DNA from: Acetobacteraceae bacterium | Lineage (GTDB): Bacteria; Pseudomonadota; Alphaproteobacteria; Acetobacterales; Acetobacteraceae | DNA: 5,679 bases | NCBI GenBank assembly: GCA_019237355.1 | Contig: JAFAHH010000538.1 | Span: 1 to 5,679, forward strand | Reading direction: 5' to 3' | Shown here: in pieces, positions 1 through 5,679 of the stretch | Layout: each line of letters starts with the position of its first letter | Numbering within the stretch: position 1 is the stretch's first letter | Translations under genes and position numbers: made by a program | The notes under the pieces: model-generated | Database searches by the model: none | What the model was told of the DNA's origin: nothing | Seen by the model: the letters and a program-made list of their open reading frames with translations, nothing else

Positions 1-323
1 AGGTCCTGGACGATGAAAGCAAGCCCGAACGTCAGTAGCAGGCTGTACACTGGATCGCGGCCGTAGACGCGACGGATCATGAGCCGCTCGACCACAAATC
101 CGAGTGCCGCCGTTAGCAGCGGCGATACTAGCAACGCGCCCCAGAAGCCGAGATAAGGTGCAAGCACGTAAGCGAGATAACCACCCAGCGCGAGGAAGTT
201 TCCGTGCGCGAAGTTGATCACGTTCGAGAGGTTGAGGATGATCGACAGTCCGAGCGCCATCAGCACGTAGAACGCGCCGATGATCAGCCCATTAGTAACG
301 TTAAACAGCAACAATTGCAGCAT
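1..323 (-). CDS. livH: LivH-type branched-chain amino-acid/amide ABC transporter permease (partial, C-terminus off window)
   Basis: Inner-membrane permease subunit of a HAAT-family ABC importer; with a LivM-type partner it would form the channel fed by a periplasmic binding protein and powered by LivG/LivF-type ATPases. The first 107 residues are visible, starting MLQLLLFNVTNGLIIGAFYVL. They include the family hallmark INFAHG at residues 36-41 and hydrophobic segments at about 10-32, 43-75 and 92-107. The ATG at 321-323 is preceded by GAGG (complement of 331-334) with a 7-base spacer, which supports this start. The frame is open to the left edge, so the stop lies outside the window. It follows the broken binding-protein gene after 65 bases on the same strand, the usual order for these operons. 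livM, livG and livF would be expected further left but cannot be seen. The substrate cannot be told from the permease; amides, urea or branched-chain amino acids are all possible. Confidence 0.94.
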   Translation of the reverse strand, partial: MLQLLLFNVTNGLIIGAFYVLMALGLSIILNLSNVINFAHGNFLALGGYLAYVLAPYLGFWGALLVSPLLTAALGFVVERLMIRRVYGRDPVYSLLLTFGLAFIVQD

Positions 324-348
324 CACCAGACCTCAGGCTGCATCAAAC

Positions 349-380
349 TCCCTCTCCGTTACGGAGGGGCTGGTGAGGGA
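349..380. repeat. REP-like intergenic inverted repeat between binding-protein gene and livH
   Basis: On the plus strand CCCTCTCCG (350-358), loop TTA, CGGAGGGG (362-369) forms an 8-bp hairpin with one T-G wobble, followed by CTGGTGAGGGA. The CCCTCTCC...GGAG..GGTGAGGG pattern resembles dispersed intergenic palindromes seen in many copies in Rhizobiales-like genomes. On the transcribed (minus) strand the hairpin also folds, with one C-A mismatch. It has no U-tract, so it is not a standard terminator. It may act as an mRNA-stabilising or attenuating element between the first cistron and livH; that role is inference. Confidence 0.55.
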
Positions 381-388
381 AAGTCCGA

Positions 389-1646
389 TCACGCCGCGGG
401 ATACGCCATATGGCAGCCGGTCGCTTCCACGCTGCCTGCGGCCCGCTCGCCCGGAACTTCTTCGCGAATGGTAAACAGATCACCGTCGCCGTCCTGCGGA
501 GGATGGACCTCGCCGACGAAGACCGTGCTCATCAGCTCATGGTCCCCAGCCCGGAAAAAGATTTTGCCCGGTTGGAGCGCAACGTCTGGAGGCAAAGCCT
601 CATTCTCCAGCGCGCGCGCCATCTTGATCGCCTCGAGCGACTTGGCCTTTTCCGCGGCAAGGTTGAACGCGTTCACGGAGGTAAAACCAAACCAGTGCCG
701 CGCCGTCGCGATCTTATTGTTAGTCCTGCGAATCTCCTCGACGAAATCGGCCACGTGCGGCACGTTCGGCTGGTTCCACCACCACTCCATGGTCCACCAC
801 CCGATCCTCGCCGCATCGGGCACGGCAAGCACGGTTTCCAGCTCGTAGAGGGCGCCGCCAACCTTCATTTGCTTGTCGAGGCCGAACTGCATGAACTGTT
901 TGAGGCTGTTAACTTGATCGAGCCCAGCCATACTGTCGATCAACACCGTCGGCTGATAGGCACGTGCCTTGATGAGACTGGCGGAGAAATCGACGGTGCC
1001 GAGCGGCAGCATATCGCCTTCATACGTGCCGCCAGCCGCTTTCAGCCGCTCAACGAAGGCCGCCTGCAAGGTGTGGCCATAGGCGTAGTCGGGCGTGATG
1101 AAGAACCACTTTTTGCCGGCGTTGCGTATCTAGGGTCTGGGTGATTGCCGCCGCGTCCATCGTCGTGGTGTTGCAGACGCGGAAGACGTTCCATTTGCAG
1201 TCTTTGCCCGTGATGGGATCGGTGTGCCCACCAGGCACGATGTGAAAAACTCGTTTCTCGTTCGTGACTTGCGAGATTGCATAGGCAATGCCTGAATTAA
1301 CATCACCCAACAATGCGTTGACCTGATCCCGGTCTATCAGCTTGCGCGCCTTCTGCACGCCAGTACCGACGTCATTTGCCGAATCTTCGACCAGAAGCTG
1401 GATTTCGCGGCCAAGCACGCCGCCGCTCTTGTTGATTTGTGAGATCGCCAGCGTCGCCCCTTCCACCTCACCGACTGCGGAAGCTGAGTAGACGTCGGTC
1501 AGTGGGCTTACCTAGCCCACTTTGATCGGCTGCTCGCCTAGAGCACGCACGAAATAAGGCGATGCAACTTGTACCGCCCCGACCGTCGCCCCCGCTTGCA
1601 GCAATCGCCGCCGGCTCACCCCGACCCTGTTACCTGCTTGGACCAT
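389..1646 (-). pseudogene. Periplasmic substrate-binding protein of a HAAT-type ABC transporter, disrupted by a stop and a frameshift
   Basis: When repaired this encodes about 419 residues, a normal size for Tat-exported amide/urea/branched-chain amino-acid binding proteins (Peripla_BP_6-like). The ATG at 1644-1646 has AGGAG (complement of 1657-1661) 10 bases upstream. Residues 11-16 are SRRRLL, a twin-arginine signal, followed by a hydrophobic stretch to about residue 33. The mature protein begins near QPIKVG and then meets an in-frame TAG (complement of 1512-1514), where homologues would continue KVG-x-VSPLT. Reading continues in the same frame through VEGATLAISQIN and NVFRVCNTTTMDAAAITQTLDT. 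Near 1124 one extra base (or two missing) shifts the frame; the correct continuation is NAGKKWFFITPDYAYGHTLQAAFVERLKAAGGTYE in the frame that ends at the TGA at 389-391. The C-terminal half is intact, ending EEVPGERAAGSVEATGCHMAYPAA. The gene precedes livH, so it was the binding partner of that permease. The product should be inactive unless the lesions are sequencing errors. The substrate is unknown. Confidence 0.85.
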
Positions 1647-1820
1647 TTCACCCGTTCTCCTGCTGTCTCAGGCAACTGCATCGCGGTGCTGCATGCCTGT
1701 TCGGCTACCTTCTCTGACCCTACGCCTCGGAGGCGCACCGACTATTACTGCGCCGGGACTAAGACAGCAACCACCGCGAGCAGCCGGACAATCAGCGAAT
1801 TGGAGAGGGCGGTTAGCTCT
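1647..1820. other. Intergenic spacer between murJ and the binding-protein gene
   Basis: This 174-base gap holds no convincing gene. On the minus strand it should contain the promoter of the binding-protein/livH operon. The best sigma70-like pair is weak: TTGCTG (complement of 1765-1770) and TAATAG (complement of 1742-1747), 17 bases apart, each matching only 3 of 6 consensus bases. A short perfect hairpin CGCCT-CGG-AGGCG lies at 1723-1735. It has no T-run, so it is not a terminator. No clear terminator for murJ is seen, and read-through is possible. Confidence 0.4.
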
Positions 1821-3383
1821 TCAACGAGATGAGCTCACCGCTTCAGTCCGCCGGGCCAGAACGCGTCTCGCCTCCCGCAAATCGAATGCCCCGAGCGCCT
1901 GCCCAGCCAGGCCGTACACGCCAACACCGATTGTGACCAAGATGAAAAGTGCCGCCCAACGCGAGCCCCGGACATAATCCGTTCCGTTGAACAATTCTGA
2001 TTGCAAAAGCCAAAGAGTGACCGACATCGCGACGGATGCCATCATCATGCGCGGCAATCGCCGCCGGAGTTGGGAATCTGAAACCAAATGCCCGCGCCGG
2101 GTCAGGATGAGGGCGAGGCAGGATGCGTTGAAAATCGCGGCAAGGCTGGTCGCTAGCGGCGGCCCGACATGGCGTAACGGGATCATGAAAGCCACATTCA
2201 GGGCAAAATTGAGGGCCAGGGTTATCAAGCCGATTTTCACCGGGGTTGCTGTGTCCCCCCGGGCGAAGAAGGCCGGCGCCAAAACTTTCAGAAGCACATA
2301 GGCAGGCAGGCCGAGTGCGTAGGCTGTTAGCGACTGGGCACTAAGCCGCGCGCTCTCAGCATCGAAGGCGCCGCGGCCGAATAGCACATACATCACGGGA
2401 AAAGCCGCAACCATCAGCGCGAGGGCAGCGGGTAGAGTCAAAAACAAGGCGAACTCGATCGCTCGGTTCAGTGTGGCTATCGAATCCTGGGCGCGGCCGG
2501 CGCGGACCTGGCGCGATAGGAGGGGCAGCAATGCGGTCCCCACGGCAACCCCGATCGTTCCTAATGGGAGCTGATAGACCCGCTCGGCGTAGTAAAGCAG
2601 GGATACGGTGCCCGGCGGCAGCAAGCTTGCGATGATCACATCCACGGCTTGGTTGAGCTGGGTCGCGCCTGCGCCGACCAAGCCCGGCGTCATCCGGCGC
2701 AGCAGCAGGCGGGTTTGCGGGGTCAGCCGCGGGCGCGGGATGTGAAGCCTCATTCCCGTCCGCCGCACGGCCCACATCAGCAGCGCGAGCTGGACAACTC
2801 CCGAAGCTGAGACGCCCCAAGCCAGTGCATGGCCCACAGTCGGCACATACGGGGTGAGCAGAAGCATCGCCGCAATCGAGACGCCGTTATAGACGAGCGG
2901 GGCGGCGGCGGCGGCGGCAAACCGGTCGAGCCCGTTCAGCACACCCGAAAGCAGGGCGGCTAGGCAGATCAGGATCAGGTAGGGGAAGGTGATCCGGGTA
3001 AGCGTGACGGCGAGTGCGAATTTTTCAGGGATCAAAGCGAAGCCCGGCGCTAGCACTGCCATGAGCTGCGGCATGAAGACCTCGCCCAGGATCGTAATCG
3101 TGCCGAGCCAGAACGCCATCACGCTGAGTGCTTCTTCCGCGAACCGGCGAGCCGCTGGGCGACCTTCGGCCGCAAGGAGACCTGAGAACTCTGGAACGAA
3201 GGCGGCGTTAAAGGCGCCCTCGCCGAACAGGCGGCGGAACAGGTTGGGCAGCTTGTTTGCGACGAAGAATGCATCGGCGACCGGACCCGTACCAGCCAGG
3301 GCGGCGATCAGCATGTCGCGCAGGAAACCGAACAGTCGGCTGGCTATGGTCCAGCCGCCCACCGTTACTATTCCGCGAATCAT
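1821..3383 (-). CDS. murJ: MurJ (MviN) lipid II flippase
   Basis: Integral inner-membrane MOP-superfamily transporter that flips the lipid-linked peptidoglycan precursor lipid II to the periplasmic face; essential in most walled bacteria. The 520-residue product is full length for the family. Residues matching E. coli R18, R24, D39, R52 and R270 are R16, R22 (SRLFGFLRD), D37 (ADAFFVA), R50 (KLPNLFRRLFGEGAFNAAFVP) and R268 (YYAERV). The segment LNGLDRFAAAAAAPLVYN (150-166) and the hydrophobic helices through to about 495 are typical; a short charged tail follows. The start is the ATG at 3381-3383, with AGGAG (complement of 3391-3395) 7 bases upstream. In many alphaproteobacteria murJ sits between glnD and trpS; here it is flanked by a divergent VOC gene and a transporter operon. 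No lesion or missing key residue is seen. Confidence 0.98.
   Translation of the reverse strand: MIRGIVTVGGWTIASRLFGFLRDMLIAALAGTGPVADAFFVANKLPNLFRRLFGEGAFNAAFVPEFSGLLAAEGRPAARRFAEEALSVMAFWLGTITILGEVFMPQLMAVLAPGFALIPEKFALAVTLTRITFPYLILICLAALLSGVLNGLDRFAAAAAAPLVYNGVSIAAMLLLTPYVPTVGHALAWGVSASGVVQLALLMWAVRRTGMRLHIPRPRLTPQTRLLLRRMTPGLVGAGATQLNQAVDVIIASLLPPGTVSLLYYAERVYQLPLGTIGVAVGTALLPLLSRQVRAGRAQDSIATLNRAIEFALFLTLPAALALMVAAFPVMYVLFGRGAFDAESARLSAQSLTAYALGLPAYVLLKVLAPAFFARGDTATPVKIGLITLALNFALNVAFMIPLRHVGPPLATSLAAIFNASCLALILTRRGHLVSDSQLRRRLPRMMMASVAMSVTLWLLQSELFNGTDYVRGSRWAALFILVTIGVGVYGLAGQALGAFDLREARRVLARRTEAVSSSR
2901..2918. repeat. (GGC)6 trinucleotide run inside murJ
   Basis: Six GGC units on the plus strand encode, on the minus strand, most of the alanine run at MurJ residues 156-161 (RFAAAAAAPLV). 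A similar alanine-rich stretch is usual in MurJ homologues, so the protein feature is ordinary. The perfect nucleotide repeat could slip, but length changes would stay in frame. Confidence 0.8.
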
Positions 3384-3450
3384 GTCCCTGCTCCTAGCAG
3401 AACAGCGCCGTGCTCGTCATCTTTGAGCGTCCCACATTGCATAGAGGGCG

Positions 3451-3456
3451 AAGGAG
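3451..3456 (+). promoter_or_regulatory. Ribosome binding site of the VOC-family gene
   Basis: AAGGAG lies 8 bases before the ATG at 3465. It decides that start over an in-frame TTG at 3423, which would add 14 residues, has no upstream Shine-Dalgarno sequence and no family support. Confidence 0.75.
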
Positions 3457-3464
3457 AGGCGATT

Positions 3465-3878
3465 ATGGTCAAAATTATCCCAACGATGCGTTATCGCGAC
3501 GCGCCAGCCGCAATCGAATGGCTTTGCCGGGCATTCGGGTTTCAGAGGCACCTCGTCGTGCCCGGCCAGGCCAATACTATCAATCACGCCGAGCTGAGCC
3601 TTGGTGAGGGAATGGTCATGCTGGGCTCGGCCTCCGAATCGGAATCTGGGCGCCTGGTTAGGCCGCCCGGTGACACCGGGGGTGTCGTGACGCACACGAT
3701 CTACGTCGTTGTGCCCGATGTCGACGCGCATTATGCCCAAGCCCGGGCAGCGGGAGCCGAGATCATCATCGAGCCGAAAGACGAGGACTTTGGCGGGCGC
3801 GACTATACCTGCCGCGACCCCGAAGGTCACATCTGGACCTTTGGCACCTACGACCCGTGGAGTTCCGGCCCTGGCTGA
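3465..3878 (+). CDS. VOC (glyoxalase/bleomycin-resistance fold) family protein
   Basis: The 137-residue protein is a single VOC module made of two beta-alpha-beta-beta-beta repeats, probably cytoplasmic and dimeric. Repeat one runs from MVKIIPTMRYRDAPAAIEWLCRAFGF (1-26) to NHAELSLGEGMVMLG (40-54). Repeat two runs from HTIYVVVPDVDAHYAQARAAGAEI (77-100) to YTCRDPEGHIWTFGTYDPW (114-132). H41, H77 and E120 lie where VOC enzymes place metal ligands, but the exact ligand set is inferred. It resembles the PhnB-like/glyoxalase-like branch whose members are mostly uncharacterised, so no substrate can be named; lyase, dioxygenase and drug-binding roles all exist in this fold. It is divergent from murJ with 81 bases between the starts. 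It ends 13 bases before the likely start of the MFS transporter, which suggests one transcript. Confidence 0.92.
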   Translation: MVKIIPTMRYRDAPAAIEWLCRAFGFQRHLVVPGQANTINHAELSLGEGMVMLGSASESESGRLVRPPGDTGGVVTHTIYVVVPDVDAHYAQARAAGAEIIIEPKDEDFGGRDYTCRDPEGHIWTFGTYDPWSSGPG

Positions 3879-3891
3879 AGCCGGTCCAAAG

Positions 3892-5082
3892 GTGGCTAGG
3901 CGCCCTGGGAGCGCCGCTGCGGCCCCGCGGCCCTGGCGCGCCATGGTGCTGGGCTTAAGCCTGGTGCTGATCGCCTTCAATGGCCGGGCCGCGGTTGCGA
4001 GTGTTGGGCCAGTGTTGCGGGAAATCCTGCAGACCACGGGGCTTTCACCGGCCGGGGCGAGCTTCCTGACCACCCTGCCGACCGTGGTTTTTGGCTTCGG
4101 AGCACCGCTTGCTCCCGCTTTGTCCCGGCGCCTCGGGAGTGAACGAGCAGTTTTGTTGGCGCTGCTCGCGGTTGCTGCCGGTTGCGGGATTCGGGCGCTG
4201 GGGAGCGCGGGAACCCTATTTGCTGGGCAGGTGCTTTCCTGTGCCGGAATCGCGGTGATCAACGTCGCCTTGCCCGGGCTGGTGAAGCGGGATTTTCCCG
4301 AGCGGGTACCGCTTATGACTGGTCTCGTGACGATGGCCCTATGTGCGGGGGCCGCAGTCGCAGCGGGAACCACCGTTCCGCTTAGCGCCGCCTTTGGTTC
4401 CTGGGCCTTGGCGCTGGCATTTTGGGCTAGCCCTGGTCTTCTGGCGGCGGCAGTCTGGGGCCTGCAACTTCCGCCGGTTGAGGATCGTGCGCAAGCCAGG
4501 TTCTCCGTGCAAAGCCTGTGGCGCGATAAGCTTGCCTGGCAGGTCACGCTGTTCATGGGGCTGCAATCGTCCCTTGCCTATATCCTCCTCGGCTGGCTGG
4601 CCTTGATACTGCGCGACCGGGGGATGGCGGCGGTCGATGCCGGGCTTGTGCTGTCATTTTCCGTCGTCGTGCAAATGGTCGCTTCGCTTATCGCCCCGGG
4701 ACTCGCGATGCGCGGCCGCGATCAGCGCCTTGCCGCGGCAGCGTCGGTCGGGTTTTGCCTGGTCGGTTTCCTGGGCTGCTTTTTCGGGCCGCTTGGGTCG
4801 GTTTGGTTGTGGGCCGTGGTGCTGGGCGTGAGTCAGGGCAGCATGTTTGCGCTCGCACTTATGATTATCGTCCTGCGGGCGCCCAACGCCGCGGCTGTGG
4901 CCCACTTATCGGCGATGGCGCAAGGCGTCGGGTACTTGGTGGCTTCGGCTGGGCCGTTATTTGCGGGGCTGCTCTATGCTTCGCTGGGGCGGGGTGCGGT
5001 CGCCGGGCTGATCGCGGCGATCTGCCTTCTTGGCGCTCTTGCTGGGCTGGGCGCTGGCCGGGCTGTTCATGTGCGGGGGTAG
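3892..5082 (+). CDS. MFS transporter, CynX/NimT family
   Basis: Inner-membrane secondary transporter of about 12 helices; the predicted 396 residues fit the family (E. coli CynX is about 384). Recognisable family segments are NGRAAVASVGPVL (30-42, helix 1), LTTLPTVVFGFGAPLAP (59-75), LPGLVKRDFP (128-137), WQVTLFMGLQSSLAYILLGWL (216-236) and SAMAQGVGYLVASAGPL (340-356). These match the pattern of NimT, a 2-nitroimidazole exporter, and CynX, linked to cyanate metabolism. The substrate here is unknown, and no cyanase or carbonic anhydrase lies nearby. The start is uncertain: GTG 3892 gives a short basic N-terminus and sits 13 bases after the VOC stop with only a weak GAAG upstream; ATG 3943 gives 379 residues but has no Shine-Dalgarno sequence. 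Translational coupling to the VOC gene would explain the weak site. It ends with TAG at 5080-5082, and no terminator is apparent after it. Confidence 0.92.
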   Translation: MARRPGSAAAAPRPWRAMVLGLSLVLIAFNGRAAVASVGPVLREILQTTGLSPAGASFLTTLPTVVFGFGAPLAPALSRRLGSERAVLLALLAVAAGCGIRALGSAGTLFAGQVLSCAGIAVINVALPGLVKRDFPERVPLMTGLVTMALCAGAAVAAGTTVPLSAAFGSWALALAFWASPGLLAAAVWGLQLPPVEDRAQARFSVQSLWRDKLAWQVTLFMGLQSSLAYILLGWLALILRDRGMAAVDAGLVLSFSVVVQMVASLIAPGLAMRGRDQRLAAAASVGFCLVGFLGCFFGPLGSVWLWAVVLGVSQGSMFALALMIIVLRAPNAAAVAHLSAMAQGVGYLVASAGPLFAGLLYASLGRGAVAGLIAAICLLGALAGLGAGRAVHVRG

Positions 5083-5226
5083 GCGAGTTCCCTCAGTTTC
5101 CAAATTAATGGTGTCCAACAGGCGAGCCGGTATTAATCTCGCGAGGGTGCCCGGGAGAGCTCTGTCCCGCTGCGGCTTTGATGGTGTTTTGCGGCCCTGG
5201 CACTCTCACTTCTTAGAGCCGCCCAG

Positions 5227-5236
5227 CGAAGCTTCG
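5227..5236. repeat. Perfect 10-bp palindrome CGAAGCTTCG
   Basis: The sequence is a perfect palindrome immediately before AGGAGGTG. It is 55 bases upstream of the MBL-fold start codon. It could be a protein-binding half-site pair, or it may be a chance occurrence. Confidence 0.5.
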
Positions 5237-5244
5237 AGGAGGTG
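5237..5244 (+). promoter_or_regulatory. Strong Shine-Dalgarno-like sequence without a start codon
   Basis: AGGAGGTG is fully complementary to the usual 16S rRNA anti-Shine-Dalgarno core (CACCUCCU). No ATG, GTG or TTG lies 4-12 bases downstream. It is 46 bases before the MBL-fold start. It may be a ribosome standby site, a remnant of a lost leader peptide, or chance. Confidence 0.4.
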
Positions 5245-5248
5245 TTTA

Positions 5249-5278
5249 CCTGCGAGGTCGCCCGGTAACCTGGGCAGG
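5249..5278 (+). promoter_or_regulatory. Hairpin just upstream of the MBL-fold gene's ribosome binding site
   Basis: CCTGC (5249-5253) pairs with GCAGG (5274-5278), and inside it AGGT (5255-5258) pairs with ACCT (5268-5271), with a small internal loop and a 9-base apical loop. An alternative compact hairpin, GCCCGG (5260-5265) with CCTGGGC (5269-5275), uses some of the same bases and excludes it. The outer stem ends one base before the Shine-Dalgarno GGGAGG at 5280. The fold was judged by eye only. Confidence 0.4.
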
Positions 5279-5279
5279 C

Positions 5280-5285
5280 GGGAGG
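5280..5285 (+). promoter_or_regulatory. Ribosome binding site of the MBL-fold gene
   Basis: GGGAGG lies 5 bases before the ATG at 5291 and supports that start. The Tat signal peptide begins there directly. Confidence 0.7.
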
Positions 5286-5290
5286 CAGAA

Positions 5291-5679
5291 ATGGACAAGA
5301 AAACACGCCGTGTTGCGATTGATCGCCGGGCGGCCCTTTGCGGCGGTGGCGCGGCGGCGTTCTCGACCCTGCTCGCATCACTTCATGGTGGAGGCAAGCC
5401 GGCGCGGGCGCAGTCGATCGCCGGCCCTGTACCGGAGGTGGACCGGGTCGCGGTTCGAGTCGTGATTGATTGCTATCAGATCGCCGTCGCGCCCAGTGCC
5501 AAGACGGGGAACGTCGAAATCAACCGTTTCGGCTGGCCCCTCTCGCCGCAACGACGGCCAGGCAAGGCGCTGATCAGCGAGTTCGGACTCTCCATGCACG
5601 TCGAGTCGCATAGCGGACCCGTCACCCGGCAGATTCTCATGGACTTTGGCTACACCCCTGAGGCGCTCAATACCAATGC
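5291..5679 (+). CDS. Tat-exported MBL-fold metallo-hydrolase (partial, C-terminus off window)
   Basis: The first 129 residues are visible. The N-terminus MDKKTRRVAIDRRAALCGGG carries a twin-arginine motif (DRRAAL, 11-16), an Ala/Gly-rich hydrophobic stretch (18-31) and a likely cleavage site after ARA (38-40), so the protein should be folded in the cytoplasm and exported. The mature part, VDRVAVRVVIDCYQ then LISEFGLSMHVE and ILMDFGYTPEALN, matches the first beta strands of the COG1237-like branch of the metallo-beta-lactamase superfamily, whose members include 7,8-dihydropterin-6-methyl-4-(ribofuranosyl)aminobenzene 5'-phosphate synthase-like proteins. The metal-binding HxHxDH motif normally follows shortly after this point and lies beyond the window, so activity cannot be judged. 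The sequence is open to the right edge. It follows the MFS gene on the same strand after 208 bases, likely with its own promoter. Cys17 lies too early in the signal and lacks a normal lipobox, so lipoprotein processing is unlikely. Confidence 0.87.
   Translation, partial: MDKKTRRVAIDRRAALCGGGAAAFSTLLASLHGGGKPARAQSIAGPVPEVDRVAVRVVIDCYQIAVAPSAKTGNVEINRFGWPLSPQRRPGKALISEFGLSMHVESHSGPVTRQILMDFGYTPEALNTN

Larger units (their letters stand above)
5083..5290. other. Intergenic spacer and leader of the MBL-fold gene
   Basis: This 208-base gap has no gene. Its left part is locally AT-rich, with two copies of ATTAAT (5104-5109 and 5132-5137) and the palindrome CTCGCGAG (5138-5145). TATTAA at 5131-5136 could be a -10 element, but no matching -35 is visible. 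No rho-independent terminator for the preceding transporter gene is seen. The right part (5227-5285) is structured and is described separately. Confidence 0.45.

Noticed and set aside
204..1144. Long plus-strand open frames opposite the binding-protein gene
   Set aside because: They are antisense to clear binding-protein homology, have Arg/Ser/Pro-rich low-complexity translations and arise from GC-biased codon use.
1512..1514. Amber codon in the binding protein as possible recoding (pyrrolysine-type or suppressor)
   Set aside because: The same gene also has a frameshift, and other genes here use TAG normally as a stop (MFS, 5080-5082); decay or sequence error is simpler.
1723..1735. Short hairpin CGCCT-CGG-AGGCG as a murJ terminator
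   Set aside because: It has only 5 bp with no T-run on either strand, and lies almost 90 bases from the murJ stop.
2356..2820. 154-codon minus-strand frame within murJ in another frame
   Set aside because: It overlaps the conserved core of murJ in the same direction, is Ala/Arg/Pro-rich and has no family similarity.
1987..3426. Plus-strand frames antisense to murJ (1987-2301, 2989-3426)
   Set aside because: The composition is that of a reverse complement of a membrane-protein gene; no ribosome site or domain.
3384..3472. Possible minus-strand promoter for murJ: TTGACC (complement of 3467-3472) with TATGCA (complement of 3438-3443)
   Set aside because: The spacer would be 23 bases, too long for a sigma70-type promoter. 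The plus-strand TTGAGC at 3423 also lacks a matching -10.
3417..4556. 379-codon minus-strand open frame opposite the VOC and MFS genes
   Set aside because: Its translation is Ala/Arg/Pro/Thr-rich with no recognisable domain and spans two well-supported plus-strand genes; a high-GC shadow.
5242..5268. Tiny leader peptide beginning GTG at 5242 and ending TAA at 5266-5268
   Set aside because: The GTG overlaps the Shine-Dalgarno-like AGGAGGTG itself, leaving no usable spacing, and the eight-residue peptide shows no attenuation-type codon run.
5133..5611. Minus-strand frames opposite the MBL-fold gene and its leader
   Set aside because: The plus-strand reading shows a Tat signal and MBL-fold segments; the minus-strand peptides match nothing recognisable.

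Overview
The window is GC-rich bacterial chromosome, densely coding, with the look of an alphaproteobacterium. The evidence is the codon use, the twin-arginine signal peptide on an amide/branched-chain amino-acid type binding protein, a CCCTCTCCG/CGGAGGGG intergenic repeat of a kind common in Rhizobiales-like genomes, and the flavour of the VOC and MBL-fold proteins. The order or genus cannot be fixed from this sequence alone.

Left part (1-1646, minus strand): the first cistrons of a branched-chain amino-acid/amide (HAAT family) ABC transporter operon. A periplasmic binding-protein gene (1646 to 389) comes first and is followed by the inner-membrane permease livH (323 running off the left edge). 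The binding-protein gene is broken in two independent places: an in-frame TAG at codon 45 and a frameshift near 1124. It is therefore a recent pseudogene, or a sequence carrying two errors. A small REP-like inverted repeat lies between the two genes.

Middle (1821-3383, minus strand): a complete murJ (lipid II flippase) with all the key arginine and aspartate residues. It reads toward the transporter operon, with a 174-base spacer that has no clear terminator.

Right part (3465-5679, plus strand): divergent from murJ, a small VOC/glyoxalase-fold protein is followed after about 13 bases by a CynX/NimT-family MFS transporter, probably co-transcribed. After a 208-base spacer comes the start of a Tat-exported MBL-fold metallo-hydrolase, cut by the window end. 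Its leader holds an unusual arrangement: a perfect palindrome, a strong Shine-Dalgarno-like sequence with no start codon, and a hairpin just before the real ribosome binding site.

I found no RNA genes, CRISPR arrays, transposases or attachment sites. Nothing here clearly forms a previously undescribed system. The most notable points are the double lesion in the binding protein, the VOC-transporter pair and the structured MBL leader.
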